Assembly: GCA_963971575.1 (NCBI GenBank)
Contig: OZ020615.1
Span: 63,559,379 to 63,623,378, forward strand
From: Liopterus haemorrhoidalis
Taxonomy: Eukaryota > Arthropoda > Insecta > Coleoptera > Dytiscidae
Direction of reading: 5' to 3'
DNA: 64,000 bases
Part shown: positions 43,676-54,587 of the stretch, piece by piece
Position numbering within the stretch: position 1 is the stretch's first letter
Layout of the letters: each line of letters begins with the position of its first letter
Program-made: the position numbers and the translations under genes
The notes under the pieces: model-generated
What the model saw: the letters and a program-made list of their open reading frames with translations, nothing else
What the model was told of the DNA's origin: nothing
The model's database searches: none

Positions 43676-44737
43676 AGAAGATAAAATGGGAATGGGGTGG
43701 CAGAGAAATAGAAGAGGTGAAGAGTATAAAATACCTAGGTTATATACTAACGAGGAACAATAGGGCTGAACTACACATAAGGGAAAGAGTAAAGAAGGCA
43801 AGGATAGTCATGGGGAAGCTGTGGAGTATAGGAAAGAGGAAGTTTAGCGACGATATTAGGTGGAGATTGAGGTTGTTTGACGCCGTGGTGAAAAACATCC
43901 TGCTATATGGGGTGGAAATTTGGGGATGGAAGGAATGGAAGAAAGTAGAACGAGTACAGGAGAGGCATTTAGGATGGATCTTAGGGGTAGATAGAACGAC
44001 ACCAGGGTATATTGTACGAGAGGAACTGAAAAGGGATAAGATGAAAGTGGGTACAGGAAGGAGGGCGGTTAAGTACGAAGAGAAAGTTAGAATAGAAATA
44101 GACAAAAAAATAATGAGGGAATGCTGGGAAGAAAGAGCCAGAGAGGAACAGAAAGGAAGATGGTACGCATGGGGGGAGATGAGAAAAGAGTATTACTGGA
44201 GATGCGGAGTGGATGCGACAGAGGTGGAAAGGAGAAGAAAAGACGGGATAAGCGTGATTGAGGAGTTGTGGAGGAGGGATAAGGAAGTGGGGGAGCAAGA
44301 AAGGACAGTCAGAATAGACAATTCAAGGAGCGCAGGGAGATATAACGAGGTCAGAACTATAGGGGTACCAAGCTACTTGAGGGGAGAAAGAGGAAGGTCA
44401 GGAGGGAGAGTTAGGAGGATTGCGAGACTAAGGTGCGGGAATGAAGAGAGAGGAAATAGATATTAGAGGAGACAGGAGGAGGAAGATATAGAGCACCTCG
44501 CGAAGAGGTGTAGAGAGATGACAGTATGGTCGGGGAGTACATTAGACCTGTTGCACGAAGATGGAAGGGGGGAGAGGTGGGCGAGAAAATTAGAGGCAAG
44601 AAGGATGGAGATTGGGGAAGGATAACAGGAAGGGGAAACGGAAAGAAGAAAGAAAAAAGAAAAAAATATTGTAAAATGTAAATTGTATGGGATGTTATTG
44701 TTATGTATTTTTGGATTGATTGTTTTATTTTTATTTT
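43676..44737 (+). mobile_element. Zinc-knuckle non-LTR retrotransposon, 5'-truncated, inserted in the jockey-like element
   Basis: The 7-bp duplication ACTAAAA (43669-43675, 44738-44744) flanks it. The readable frame 43680-44466 gives IEEVKSIKYLGYILTRNNRA, VVKNILLYGVEIWGWKEWKK, VERVQERHLGWILGVDRTTP and IARLRCGNEERGNRY, then a stop (44464). Beyond it EEEDIEHLAKRCREM keeps the His and last Cys of the knuckle. The ATG at 43648 lies in the host element and is not a real start. It is the same family as 3875-4248. Confidence 0.87.
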
Positions 44738-45208
44738 ACTAAAATCATTAAATTCAGCTCACTTTCAAATAAAAAATTTTAAAAATAAAAGTCATGAGAC
44801 CATTATTAAATTTTATTATGCACAATTTTATAATAGGCTTAAGTATGGAATATGCTTCTGAGGATCATCAACTATGGCAGATGACATATTTATTTCCCAG
44901 AAAATAATACTACGTTGTATAGCAAACAAAGGACGCACTGAATCACGCAGACCTCTTTTTGTAAAATACAAATTATTAACAGTTCCTGGTATTTACATCT
45001 TAGAGTTGCTGGTCTATGTATTTAAAAATCAAATATACTTTGCTCTCCATTTGAACCAGCATTCATATAACACTAGAGGGAAAGATTGTTTCAGAACTCC
45101 GGCAAACATGTTGGAACTGACAAAAAAATCACCAAAAACTGTTGGTATTAAATTATTTAATTCACTGCCATTCCATGTCAGAAATGAAACGCAGTTTGCT
45201 GTATTTAA

Positions 45209-45958
45209 GGGGGGGGTATGGTCAGAGCAGCAAATTTTATACCCATTTTCAAGATTTTTTTTTAGAAAACTGTTAATAGTAACTTGGTTGGGATAATACC
45301 TACAGTAAAGAACAACCTTTGAAGAGTATCAAAAAAAAATTTTATTGAAAAATATCGAAAATTAAGCTCGTGACATGAATTTGAAATTTTCGTTCAGGAC
45401 AAAGAGTTGATTTGCGGTGAGACACATAACTAATGACTGGATCATCTAAAACAAAAAAACCAAAAATATTTCGTTAGCTTATGAGTTCATTGAGGTAACG
45501 CTGTCGAGTTTTTTCTAATATCTAGATTATTTAATTTTTGGTATAAGTTTGAAGTCAAAAAAACGAAAAAAACGGAATTTTTTTTCTTCGAAATTTCTGT
45601 TTTCAGTTTTAAAAAATTCCATAAAAAAAAAATAAGAAAGAAAAAAAAAATATCTCGACAGCGTTACCTCAAGAAACTCATAAACTAACGAAATATTTTT
45701 GTTTTTTTTGTTTTAGATGATCCAGTCATTAGTTATGTGTCTCACCGCAAATCAACTCTTTGTCCTGAACGAAAATTTCAAATTCATGTCACGAGCTTAA
45801 TTTTCGATATTTTTCAATAATTTTTTTTTTTTGGATACTCTTCAAAGGTTGTTCTTTACTGTAGGTATTATCCCAATCAAGTTACTATTAACAGTTTTCT
45901 AAAAAAAAATCTTGAAAATGGGTATAAAATTTGCTGCTCTGACCATACCCCCCCCCCA
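45209..45958. mobile_element. Palindromic element, 750 bp, with TTAA target duplication
   Basis: Ends GGGGGGGGTATGGTCAGAGC and its inverse; arms of about 300 bp mirror each other almost throughout (for example CATAACTAATGACTGGATCA near 45425 against 45718). TTAA flanks both sides (45205-45208, 45959-45962), and removal restores the retrotransposon frame. Non-coding. TTAA suits piggyBac-like or Kolobok-like elements; the ends do not settle which. The open frame ending at 45296 runs into the left arm. Confidence 0.9.
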
Positions 45959-46489
45959 TTAAGCGGAAGATTAAGGTATATCTTATAGAGCATTGTGTAT
46001 ACTCAATGAATGAATTCTTGAAATTTTGTAAGGACTGGTGTAGTCATGCCAATGGGGAACATTGATTTTGGGTAATTTAATATATGATTTTATTGTTTTA
46101 TCAATTGTATAACTTGTTTTACTAATCAAAATCTGTGTAAAATTATAAATTCATGTACTGACATATCCTACATGCAGTCCTGTATTTAGAGGATTAATAA
46201 TAATAATTAATATCATTATTATTATTATAGTTTTATGGTACAGATTGTGTGGAAGAAATCATTATTGGGATCTTTTTACAGAACTATTGTTAAAAATCTT
46301 CTCACTTTCTCCGATCGAATTTTACAGATATTATTTCCCCATCACCTGTCAAATCCACTGTAATCGTCTACCTACCATTTCTTGTGTGATACTTAACTGT
46401 GTGATAACTAGTGCTAGGACTTATTTAGGCTCTGGACTAAATTAAATGTCTTTAGATTACAACATTTTTTTAATAATATAATTTACATC

Positions 46490-47780
46490 GTTTGTGAAAA
46501 TTTTGAATTAAAAAAAGCACAACTCAAGAACGGTTAGAGATAGCGACCTGTGGTTAAAATTGTTGGATTCTTAGTAGTGTATTTAGTCTCTAAAAAATTG
46601 GGGCTTTAATCGTTTAACGCCTTTTGAGATTACGACAATTTTTTTGATGGCATAATTTACATTATTTGTTAAAATTGTGAATTTAAAAAAAGCACAACTC
46701 AAAAACGGTTAGAGATAGCGACCTGCGGATGGAATTTTTGTATTCCTCATACTTTATTTAGTCTAGAAGAAATTTGAGGCCTTATTCATTTTGTGTATTT
46801 AAAAATTATGACTAATTTTAATATGGCGTGATTTATGGAAATTTTCATCTTTGCATGGACGTATCTCAAAAACGAAAAGAGATAAAGACCTGCGGTTGAA
46901 ATTTTTGAAATCTCAAGGTCCTAATTGACTTGTAACCATATTTTGAGACAAAAAAATTTTTTGAAAATTTTTCATTATTTTTGAAATTTTTTAAAAATTT
47001 TGATAAATCCTAACTAAAAATTGGTTAGGGATAGAAATTTGCGGTTTGAATTTTTGAATTTCTCCTACATAGTTTAATCTAAAAAAATTTTTTGGCTTTA
47101 ATAAACCAGTTATTAAGTTTTGTGTGGGCAGTAACCCAAAACCCTTGAAAATGGCCAAAAATCGAAAAAATCGTAAGGGGTAGACCTTAAAAAAATCGAG
47201 TTTTTTAGGCAAAAAAATTTTTGTCTCCGATTTTATTGAAAATTGGTACAAATATGTATTTTTGGTCATAGATCAAGAAAAATTGGTCCATTTTGAAGTT
47301 AGGGCAAAACTTTTGGAATTATATGCAAAAAACTGACCCACATCAGCTCTAACTCAAAAACTAGTAAAGTTTGAATTTTTTAAATATTTTTTTCATAATC
47401 CTCACCCCAAAATTAGCTTAAAGCTATATTTTGACTAAAATTGTGTCAAAAAATTTTTGATCAAAATTTCAAAATTTTAGGGAAATAAAAATTTTGTTAT
47501 TAAATTGGTAAACTTAGACATTTTTAGCCTTGGATCACACATATATGATCACTTTTGACTTACGATCTAATTTGGGTATACATTAACAAAATTTGGTCTA
47601 TTTTGAAGTTTGAATTTTGGAATTATAGGAAAAAAAACTGACCCAAATCGACTCTAACTCAAAAATTAGAAACGTATGAATTTTTTAAATATTTTTTTCA
47701 TCATCCTCGCTCTAAAATTAGCTTAAAGCTATATTTTGGCTAAAATTAAAGCCAAAAAAATTTTTGGGCAAATTTCAATA
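46490..47780 (+). repeat. Degenerate repeat field, units of about 150-175 bp
   Basis: CTCAAAAACGGTTAGAGATA with GCGACCTGYGG recurs near 46520, 46697 and, weaker, 46865 and 47012. A second motif (GCTTAAAGCTATATTTTG) recurs about 300 bp apart near 47415 and 47723. Related sequence is at 50393-50497 and, reversed, at 57608-57757. No coding sequence. Confidence 0.65.
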
Positions 47781-48010
47781 TTTATAGTCTATCTCAGAAA
47801 GACAATACAAAATATGAATAGTTCGAAACGAAATATTGTTAAAAACAACCGAGTGTGCCGCACATATTATATGGGAATACGAACTATGGTTAAACACAAT
47901 AGATCATAAAAATTTGACCCTAAAATTTTGAGGAAAAATATGATGACAGGCGTGCGTTTAATGATATGGTAAATATGGTCACAGGCGTGCGTTTAATAAA
48001 ATGATAAATA

Positions 48011-48540
48011 TAGTCGGATTGCTGATAAGTGACTGTTCGTTGCTACAAGTATCGATATTCAATACTATATGCTTTCTCTGTCTATATCATTATAATTATT
48101 TGCATACCCATAGTAACGTATAGTGACGCAAGTTGACAACTAACCTTCCAAATTATTTGAATAAAAAACAAAACATTAGAAAGAAATGGCAAGATTCGTA
48201 GATATCTTTACTAATTAGAGCGCGAAAATAAATTTACAGCAGTACTCAAACAAACAAAATTATTAATTTTAAGGTTATAATTATAAATAAGGAAAAATGT
48301 ATACTCTTACGAAAATTTTGGATTATAATTGGTTGTTTATTCCAGCAGATAAAATTAAAGTTTGTGAATTTAATAATTGGCCGCAAGTTGTATTTTAATT
48401 AATATTTATTACCAGACACTGACAGTTAAGACAAATAACAAAAAACATTTTTAAAATCGCTGAAAAATGGCAACTAGATTATTATATGAATGCACAACTT
48501 GATACATACATGTAACAGTCACCTATCAGCAATCCGACTA
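48011..48540. mobile_element. TA-flanked MITE, 530 bp
   Basis: Inverted ends TAGTCGGATTGCTGATAAGT and, reversed, TAGTCGGATTGCTGATAGGT, extending about 28 bp; TA on both sides. Non-coding interior. Tc1/mariner-type by target only. Confidence 0.85.
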
Positions 48541-48697
48541 TAGTAATATAGAAATAAACAAAACCAATTTAAACGTGTTTAAAATGTACAAGCCACTGGT
48601 AACTGCCTTACAAAAAGATTTATTACTATCAGTATTTCTGAGGTAGACTATAGAGGTTTTTTTTTTTAATTTACAATATAATTAAGTATATATTCGA

Positions 48698-48703
<6 letters not shown>

Positions 48704-48736
<33 letters not shown>
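48704..48736. repeat. TA microsatellite
   Basis: About 16 TA units directly before the pogo-type end; a shorter TA/GTA run (about 49312-49341) follows the other end. Confidence 0.9.
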
Positions 48737-48740
<4 letters not shown>

Positions 48741-49313
48741 CGATTCCGCTTAATTGGGCCACCGCTTAATTGGGGCAGCCGCTTATTTGGGACAAATCTC
48801 AAAGAACAGAAACCAAACCAAGGAACCAACAGTAAATTTACATGTTTAATTGGGACAACATTCCGCTTAATTGGGACAGTTAAGATCACAGTACATATTA
48901 TGTTACACATATTCTCAAGAAAATGTACAAAGAATTTAATATTACAGCGTTATTTTATGCAGGAAGGAAATGAAGGGAGTCCTACATCCGCACTGAATAC
49001 TTGTGCTGATTTTGTAGAAGTGAAATGTTACAAAAACAAAAGACAGACTACACTTGACGCATTTTTGCATTGAATTAAATTGTATGTACCTATTTATTAT
49101 TTAATTTTGGAATTTATTATTATTTTTTCTTAAAAGTTTATATATTTTGGTTATATGCAATTTATAGTTTTGTCCAAGAGTTTATAAAATAAAATTATTG
49201 AAAGAAAAATATGCATAGTTTAATTTTATGTGAAATTCGCTTAATTGGGGCAGCCGCTTAATTGGGCCAAAATGCCTAAGTCCCGATGTGTCCCAATTAA
49301 GCGGAATTGACTG
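48737..49313 (+). mobile_element. Pogo/Tigger-type deletion derivative, 577 bp
   Basis: Ends CAGACGATTCCGCTTAATTG and, inverted, CAGTCAATTCCGCTTAATTG, with further GCTTAATTGGGGCAGCCGCT repeats inside each end, flanked by TA. CAGTC...TTAATTGGG resembles pogo/Tigger termini. A plus-strand frame at about 48960-49070 encodes SALNTCADFVEVKCYKNKRQ, TTLDAFLH, stop, the characteristic extreme C-terminus of Tigger-like transposases. Confidence 0.85.
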
Positions 49314-49315
49314 TA

Positions 49316-49589
49316 TATATATATATATATGTATATATATATCCTTGTAATATGAATAATAGAATCGATTATTGGAGAATTTTCTAATGTTCTGCAACCG
49401 TAACTATTAGAATTAATTTTCATGGCTATAAGTGCATTGCGTGCATAGAATAATCCATTTCAGTTTTCATATTCAGGATAAAATCATTAAGTTATGAATC
49501 TATTTGCATTTTAGACGGCTTTCGTTATGAATGCTCCCTTTGGGTGACGTTTAACAAAGATTACCGCAAAAAATGTTCCGGATTAAAAA
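49316..49589. other. No recognised feature
   Basis: Short spacer before a mariner remnant. Confidence 0.4.
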
Positions 49590-50155
49590 ATAATAGCGAA
49601 TACGATGGCACCCGGAAAGAAGCAAATTAGACACTGTTTTTTTCACGTGTCACGAACAAAAATGTTGCCGAAACTGCAAATATAATACAGGGTGTTAGAT
49701 AAATGTCCGGCACAATTTAAAAAACAGCATGGTGACGTAGAATACAATCGATTTTTCCTTTGCTAATTTTCTCTAAAATGTGAATTTCGTCCAAAAATAA
49801 ACAAACAAAAAGATGACCCAAATTTTGAAAACCACTGACTTTTTTTTATTTTTCATATTAATCCAGAAGTTGTGTAGTTGCCATAGAGAAAAAAACACGT
49901 ACTTTGATATTCTATTATTGAACTACAATTATTTTTTTTTCTATGGCAACTACACAACTTCTGGATTAAAATGAAAAATTAAGTTGTACTTTTAAATTGT
50001 ACCGGACATTTACCTAACACCCTGTATATTCAGCTTTGGGGGAAAGTGCTATAAAATTTGTAAAAAGTGGTATCAGAGATTTCAGAATTAAGCTAGTCCT
50101 TCTGCAACACGACAACGCTCGGCTCAAAATGATACATTCAATAGTGTGCACCTTT
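49590..50155 (+). pseudogene. Mariner remnant split by a MITE
   Basis: Before the MITE: KKQIRHCFFHVSRTK and VAETANII. After it: SALGESAIKFVKSGIRDFRI, then LVLLQHDNARLKMI, a second-Asp motif. The N-terminal domain is joined directly to the catalytic region, so this was already a deletion derivative when the MITE arrived. Confidence 0.65.
49688..50024. mobile_element. TA-flanked palindromic MITE, 337 bp
   Basis: Ends CAGGGTGTTAGATAAATGTC and, inverted, CAGGGTGTTAGGTAAATGTC; TA on both sides. A second inverted pair inside (CCAGAAGTTGTGTAGTTGCC, about 49862-49881 and 49943-49962) forms a long hairpin. The same left end is at 59282. Confidence 0.9.
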
Positions 50156-50392
50156 GAAATTGTATGTCATGTTGGTATTAAAACATGGTAAAAATTTTCA
50201 CTTTCTTAAAATGTCATTCCATTTGACATACGTCATAAAAATAAATGATATCTTAGTTATAATAATTATAACCAACAAATATGAAGTAGGTTTTACAGCG
50301 TAAGGAATATTTTGAAATGACAAATTTACATTTAAAAGTCAGTACTACACTATAAAAGTAACCAAAATAACCAGATCTGGTTTGAAAATTGT

Positions 50393-50497
50393 GAAATTAA
50401 AAAAAGCACAACTCAAAAACGGTTAGAGATAGCGACCTGTGGATGAAATTTTTGGATTTTTAGTAGTGTATTTAGTCTCTAAAAAAATTGGGGCTTT
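50393..50497 (+). repeat. Isolated unit of the 46.5-kb repeat field
   Basis: AAAAAAAGCACAACTCAAAA through AGTGTATTTAGTCTCTAAAA matches the unit near 46510-46610 closely. Confidence 0.72.
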
Positions 50498-50611
50498 ATA
50501 GCCCCATATAAAAATGTGAATGCAATATATTAAAACGGGCATACTATTAAATTTTACTGTGTAATAGTTTCTCACGATTTATTTCAAACTGATTTGAGAT
50601 ATAGTGTAAGT

Positions 50612-50730
50612 ACGCTTTTTCCGTGTATGTATTTTTTCGTGTGCGCTTTTTTCCGTGTGTGTATTTTTTCATGTGCGCTTTTTTCCGTGTGTGTATTAAT
50701 CCGTGTGCGTTTTTTCCGTGTACGTTTTTT
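50612..50730 (+). repeat. Minisatellite, about 31-bp units
   Basis: Roughly four units of GCTTTTTTCCGTGTGTGTAT with TTTTTCRTGTGC. The open frame across it is a product of the repeat. Confidence 0.75.
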
Positions 50731-51710
50731 TTATATTATATAAGAAATTGGAAAATTTATTTTAATAAACATATTTTAAATTTAACGTCTCAAATCATTT
50801 TTAGTTTTAACATTATAAATGTAATGCACTGAGTGAAAATGAATCGTTTTCCCATCTTAAAAAGTTAATGAATAAATAATTCGGAATAATACTCATTATT
50901 TGTCCAGTTTTTAATAATGGGCGAAGAGTTGATTCAATTTGAATTGGATGAAGTAAGGCGTATGGCTAGAGGAAGAGGTCTGAGGTGTCGAGCAAGTTCC
51001 ACATTAAGGTAATGATGTGTTTGCCAACACAATTGGCAACGGGTGCACTAGTAACAATAATAAAACTTTAGACAACAACAGTGGTGATAGTTAATTAAAT
51101 CTAGAGCTTGCTATTGGCATTACTTTTATTTTCCATAGCCAATCCTTATGTAATTTCTTTTTGAACTCATATAATAATATTTTTTTTTAAATTCTTTGGT
51201 TTAAGCGGAAGTAGATTATGAAATCTAGTAACATACATCTTAAATTTGACTTTATATTCATCTTTGATATTATTTTTTCGTTGAGTGTATATTGAGATTT
51301 TTCAGTGGTGAAAAGAACTGCATTGCCGTTAGTTCCTCGTCTCTCTCTAGCTACACATTATTACAACCTCCACGCTCTCTTTCCTTATTTATCAGATTTG
51401 CGCCTCGTTCCCGAGTGATTTGGATCTCAGGTTAGAAACTGGTACAGCTACGTATCCTCTTTCAAACCAGATCGATTGCAAAACTTCTACGCTTTAAAAT
51501 CTTTCCATCACTACATTAGAAACTTTAAAAATATATACACTTACGTGTACCTTTTATTTAAGTAACATTTAAATGACATAGATATGATTATTGTCATTTA
51601 TACGGCTGTGAACTGTTAATTTGATCACTTTTAGACAACCAGGGCCGTCTTAGGCCATGCAGAGGCCCTTGGACACACATAGTTTGGAGCCCTTTTAGAA
51701 AGTCAACAAA
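50731..51710. other. No gene; hAT end at 51644
   Basis: CAGGGCCGTCTTAGGCCATG (51644-51663) is an end of the hAT family seen at 41098-41114. A 32-codon frame from ATG 50918 (MGEELIQFELDEVRRMARGR) has no known domain. Confidence 0.45.
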
Positions 51711-52290
51711 AAAATCAGTTGTGGCCACCACAGGACCGACCGCCATCATAAAGTATTTGTATAAAATACATTCTAGCAGTAGGGTAGAAATAACTTGGCC
51801 TAATATTTTCTAACATAGACATTATTTATCATGACCATGGAAACGTTACATGTAAGTACGAAAAAATAGATAATTGGAAAAAATTTCGATTTTTTTTTTT
51901 ATGTTTTATCAAAAAATGTCTCATATAAAAGTTATTAGTTATTGCTTTTGTTGCAATTTAATTAAATAAATTAAATAAAATTAAATAAATTTTTTCGAAA
52001 TATTTTTCTGTTGTTAAATATTCCCAAAAATTTTAAAATCGACACGAGTAAACTCCCATTTCTAGCCGATTTTTACTAAAAGTTGATCAACTCGTGCTAT
52101 TAATGTCAAAAGCTTAAATATGAAGTTACATAAAAATCATTTTAGCCGAATTGGACATATGTACATCATGCTAAAAATAGTCAAAACGTTATGTAGGGAT
52201 CTCAATTCGTGGAGATCCATCGAAATCTCGAAATATCAAAATCTGTATGATCACAATACCTCCCTTATATATGTTGGCGGTCGGTAAAAA
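51711..52290 (-). mobile_element. Family B element, both ends present (B6)
   Basis: The 3' end is on the left: AAAAAATCAG, the hairpin CTGTGG...CCACAG (as GTGGCCACCACAGGACC) and GACCGACCGCCAT. The 5' end is on the right: TTGGCGGTCGGTAAAAAA (52272-52289). The microsatellite is lost (TTGGACATATGTACATCATG in its place). Confidence 0.8.
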
Positions 52291-52609
52291 AGTACAGTGT
52301 TAGAAAAAATTCGATAACAAAATAATTATCAGAACAAAAATTACTGTGGTACTATTTTGGTTTATATTAATATGCATCACTCAGAATTTTTTCCGGATCC
52401 CCCCCTCCCCCAGGGTTGGAAAATATATACTTATTTAATAAAAACTAATAATTGAAAATAAAAATCATTTTTTTGTTCATAAAAATTAAATTATAATCGA
52501 AATTAAAATATTATATAAAACCCCATTCCTCTCTGTAAAAAAATAAATAAATTTGTATTATTTTACGATTTTTTTTTTTAAAGGAACCCTCCCCTTGAAC
52601 AATTTTCTG

Positions 52610-52728
52610 TGTGTGTTAAATGTGAGAAAATTTACACTTCACATCAATTTTTGTTGGATTGGTATTTTGTTTCAAATGGGTTCCTACGAAGCCCTGAAAT
52701 GTTTAAAAATTCCCACAACACATCAACA
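52610..52728 (+). mobile_element. Two family A 3' ends, degraded
   Basis: AAATTTACACTTCACATCAA (about 52628-52650) and CCTACGAAGCCCTGAAATG with CACAACACATCAA (52683-52727). The second directly precedes the mariner at 52731. Confidence 0.5.
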
Positions 52729-52730
52729 TA

Positions 52731-54014
52731 CTACTCTGTCAAAAAAGTAGCGGGAATTTGTGATTTAAAAAGCCCGCGCTAATAATTTTTTTTTAAATTG
52801 AAAGAAGACAGTACTGTCCCTAATTACTGTGTCAAACATGAGCGCCATCTGTCAACCAGTTTGATTACATCGGCTGTTTTAGTTAACACACTTCAGTAGT
52901 GCGTCGCGATTTTCACAATGAACAAAACTACTGAACAAAGAGTTTGCTTTAAATTTTGTGTTGCAAATGGAATTACGTGTGCCGACTCGTTAAAAATGTT
53001 GGAAAAGTGTTATGGTGAATCAGCTTTATCAAAAACACAGGCGTACGAGTGGTACAAAGTGTTTAAAAACGGTCGAGAGATCGTCGAAGATAAACCATGT
53101 TCCGGACGGCCTTCGACCGCTTCAACCGACGAAACCATCGAAAAAGTAAAGGAAATTGTGCTCGATAATCGGCGTTCTAGCTTAAGAGAGATTTCACGTG
53201 ATTTGAACTTTTCTCACGAGTCCGTTTGGTCGATTTTGGTAAATAATTTCGGCATGAGACGTGTCGCCGCTCGTCTCGTTCCAACAGAGCTGAATTTTCT
53301 ACAAAAACAGTACCGTAAACAAGTCTCTTTAGACATGTTGGATCGCGTCAATTTTGATCCCACATTCATGGAACGCATCATAACAGGTGATGAGGCATAG
53401 ATCTATGAATTTGACATGCGAACAAGTCAGCAGGCATCAGAATGGCGGACAAAAACCGAGCCAAAACCAAAAAAACCACGTCAAAGTCACTCAAAAGTCA
53501 AGGTTATGCTCATTGTTTTCTTTGATATTCGTGGTTTGGTGCATCATGAATTCGTCCCGATAGGGCAGACGGTCAATAAAGAATATTATTTGGCCGTATT
53601 GAAACATTTGCGTGAGAAAATTCGTCAAAAACGACCAAAATTGTGGAAGAACAATGCACCATCGCATAGAGGAGCAATTGTGACTCAATTTAAGGCCAAA
53701 AACGGGACAAATATTATCGAGCAACCACCGTAATAACCAGATTTGGCCCCGTGTGACTTATTTTTATTTCCGAAATTAAAATTGCCGCTACGTGGAACCC
53801 GTTTTGAGTCGATCGAGGCCATAAAAGAAAATTCGTGGAATGAGCTGAAGGCTATACCGGAAAGCGCCTATATAAGATGTTTCGAAAACTGGAAAAACGC
53901 TGGAAAATGTGTGTTGCATCAAATGGGGCCTACTTTGAAGGCGACAAATTAAATTTTGATGATTACATGAATGTTTGCTTTATTTAACAATTCCCGCTAC
54001 TTTCCTGACAGAAT
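52731..54014 (+). mobile_element. Mariner element, about 1.28 kb
   Basis: Inverted ends share CTGTCAAAAAAGTAGCGGGA and, inverted, CTGTCAGGAAAGTAGCGGGA; the outermost bases differ, so the exact TA is uncertain by 2-3 bp. It contains the transposase 52918-53952, full length apart from point lesions. Confidence 0.88.
52918..53952 (+). pseudogene. Mariner transposase (DD34D type), inactivated by stops
   Basis: ATG 52918: MNKTTEQRVCFKFCVANG, helix-turn-helix, then KPCSGRPSTAS (GRP motif) and SLREISRDLNFSHESVWSIL (second helix-turn-helix). The first Asp motif ITGDE-A is followed by a stop at the position of the usual Trp (53398-53400). The frame continues to LWKNNAPSHRG, where the second Asp is lost by a small deletion, then QPP, two stops, PDLAPCDLFLFPKL (third Asp). 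The C-terminus ends at 53952. One long open frame of 160 codons remains at the start. Confidence 0.92.
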
Positions 54015-54015
54015 G

Positions 54016-54579
54016 TATTTAGTTGTTCTATGGTATAAATCGCGTTTATGTGCATGTTGATAATATAACCGGTGTCCCCGTCTGTCATTTGAGGGTGAAA
54101 TAGCGTGATATGATAAACGATCCCGGAGAATGAACGTGTGAAATACGGAGAAGGAATAGGAAGATGGGTGACAATCAGTGGTTGCCGTGACGACGCCAAA
54201 GCTGTCAGCGACGCTCCAACAAGTCGTCCGGAGCGTCGCCGTCGAGTCGGGCCGAGTCACGACCTGCTATTTACCAGGCGCCGGCATCCAACGGCGTCCC
54301 TCTCCCACCGCGACGCCCTCCTGAGTTGCATTAAACCACTCGCATCTTACAATCGATACCCACTCTCGGCAAAGGAACTTCATTTAGATGATGACCAACG
54401 TCCACCACAACATACCTCTCACGCAAACTGCCTTCATTAAAAACACCACCACAACTAAATAACTGCAAAAATTTTTATAATCATGGATTCCCATTAATGT
54501 ACACAATTTAAAGGAACAGACATAAAAATCTAATTATTTTCTCTGTAGTGTACATATTGTTGATATCTGTCAGGTAATC
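54016..54579. other. CpG-rich patch, no recognised gene
   Basis: 54185-54330 is strikingly rich in CG dinucleotides and GC, unlike the window. A 100-codon plus-strand frame (54138-54440) has no domain I know. It could be a host promoter or exon, or inserted DNA. Confidence 0.4.
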
Positions 54580-54587
54580 TTCTAGTG

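Larger units (their letters stand above)
43507..46232 (+). mobile_element. Jockey-like non-LTR retrotransposon 3' part, interrupted twice
   Basis: ORF2 C-terminal pieces are colinear. NYMIFRTLQSNSQINLNIKI and TKFLGLYIDEHLSWKAHCQK end at 43675. After the first insertion: SHETIIKFYYAQFYNRLKYG (one stop), FISQKIILRCIANKGRTESR, RPLFVKYKLLTVPGIYILEL, YNTRGKDCFRTPANML and IKLFNSLPFHVRNETQFAVF to 45208. After the second insertion: RKIKVYLIEHCVYSMNEFLK. A TAA/ATT-rich tail lies at about 46190-46231. The 5' part is missing. Confidence 0.87.

Noticed and set aside
43648..44466. 272-codon frame as a host gene
   Set aside because: Its first codons lie in a jockey-like element and the rest is the tail of another retrotransposon; the true junction is a target duplication at 43669-43675.
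44874..45296. 140-codon frame as one protein
   Set aside because: The last roughly 30 codons are the arm of a TTAA-flanked palindrome; the natural continuation lies at 45963 onward.
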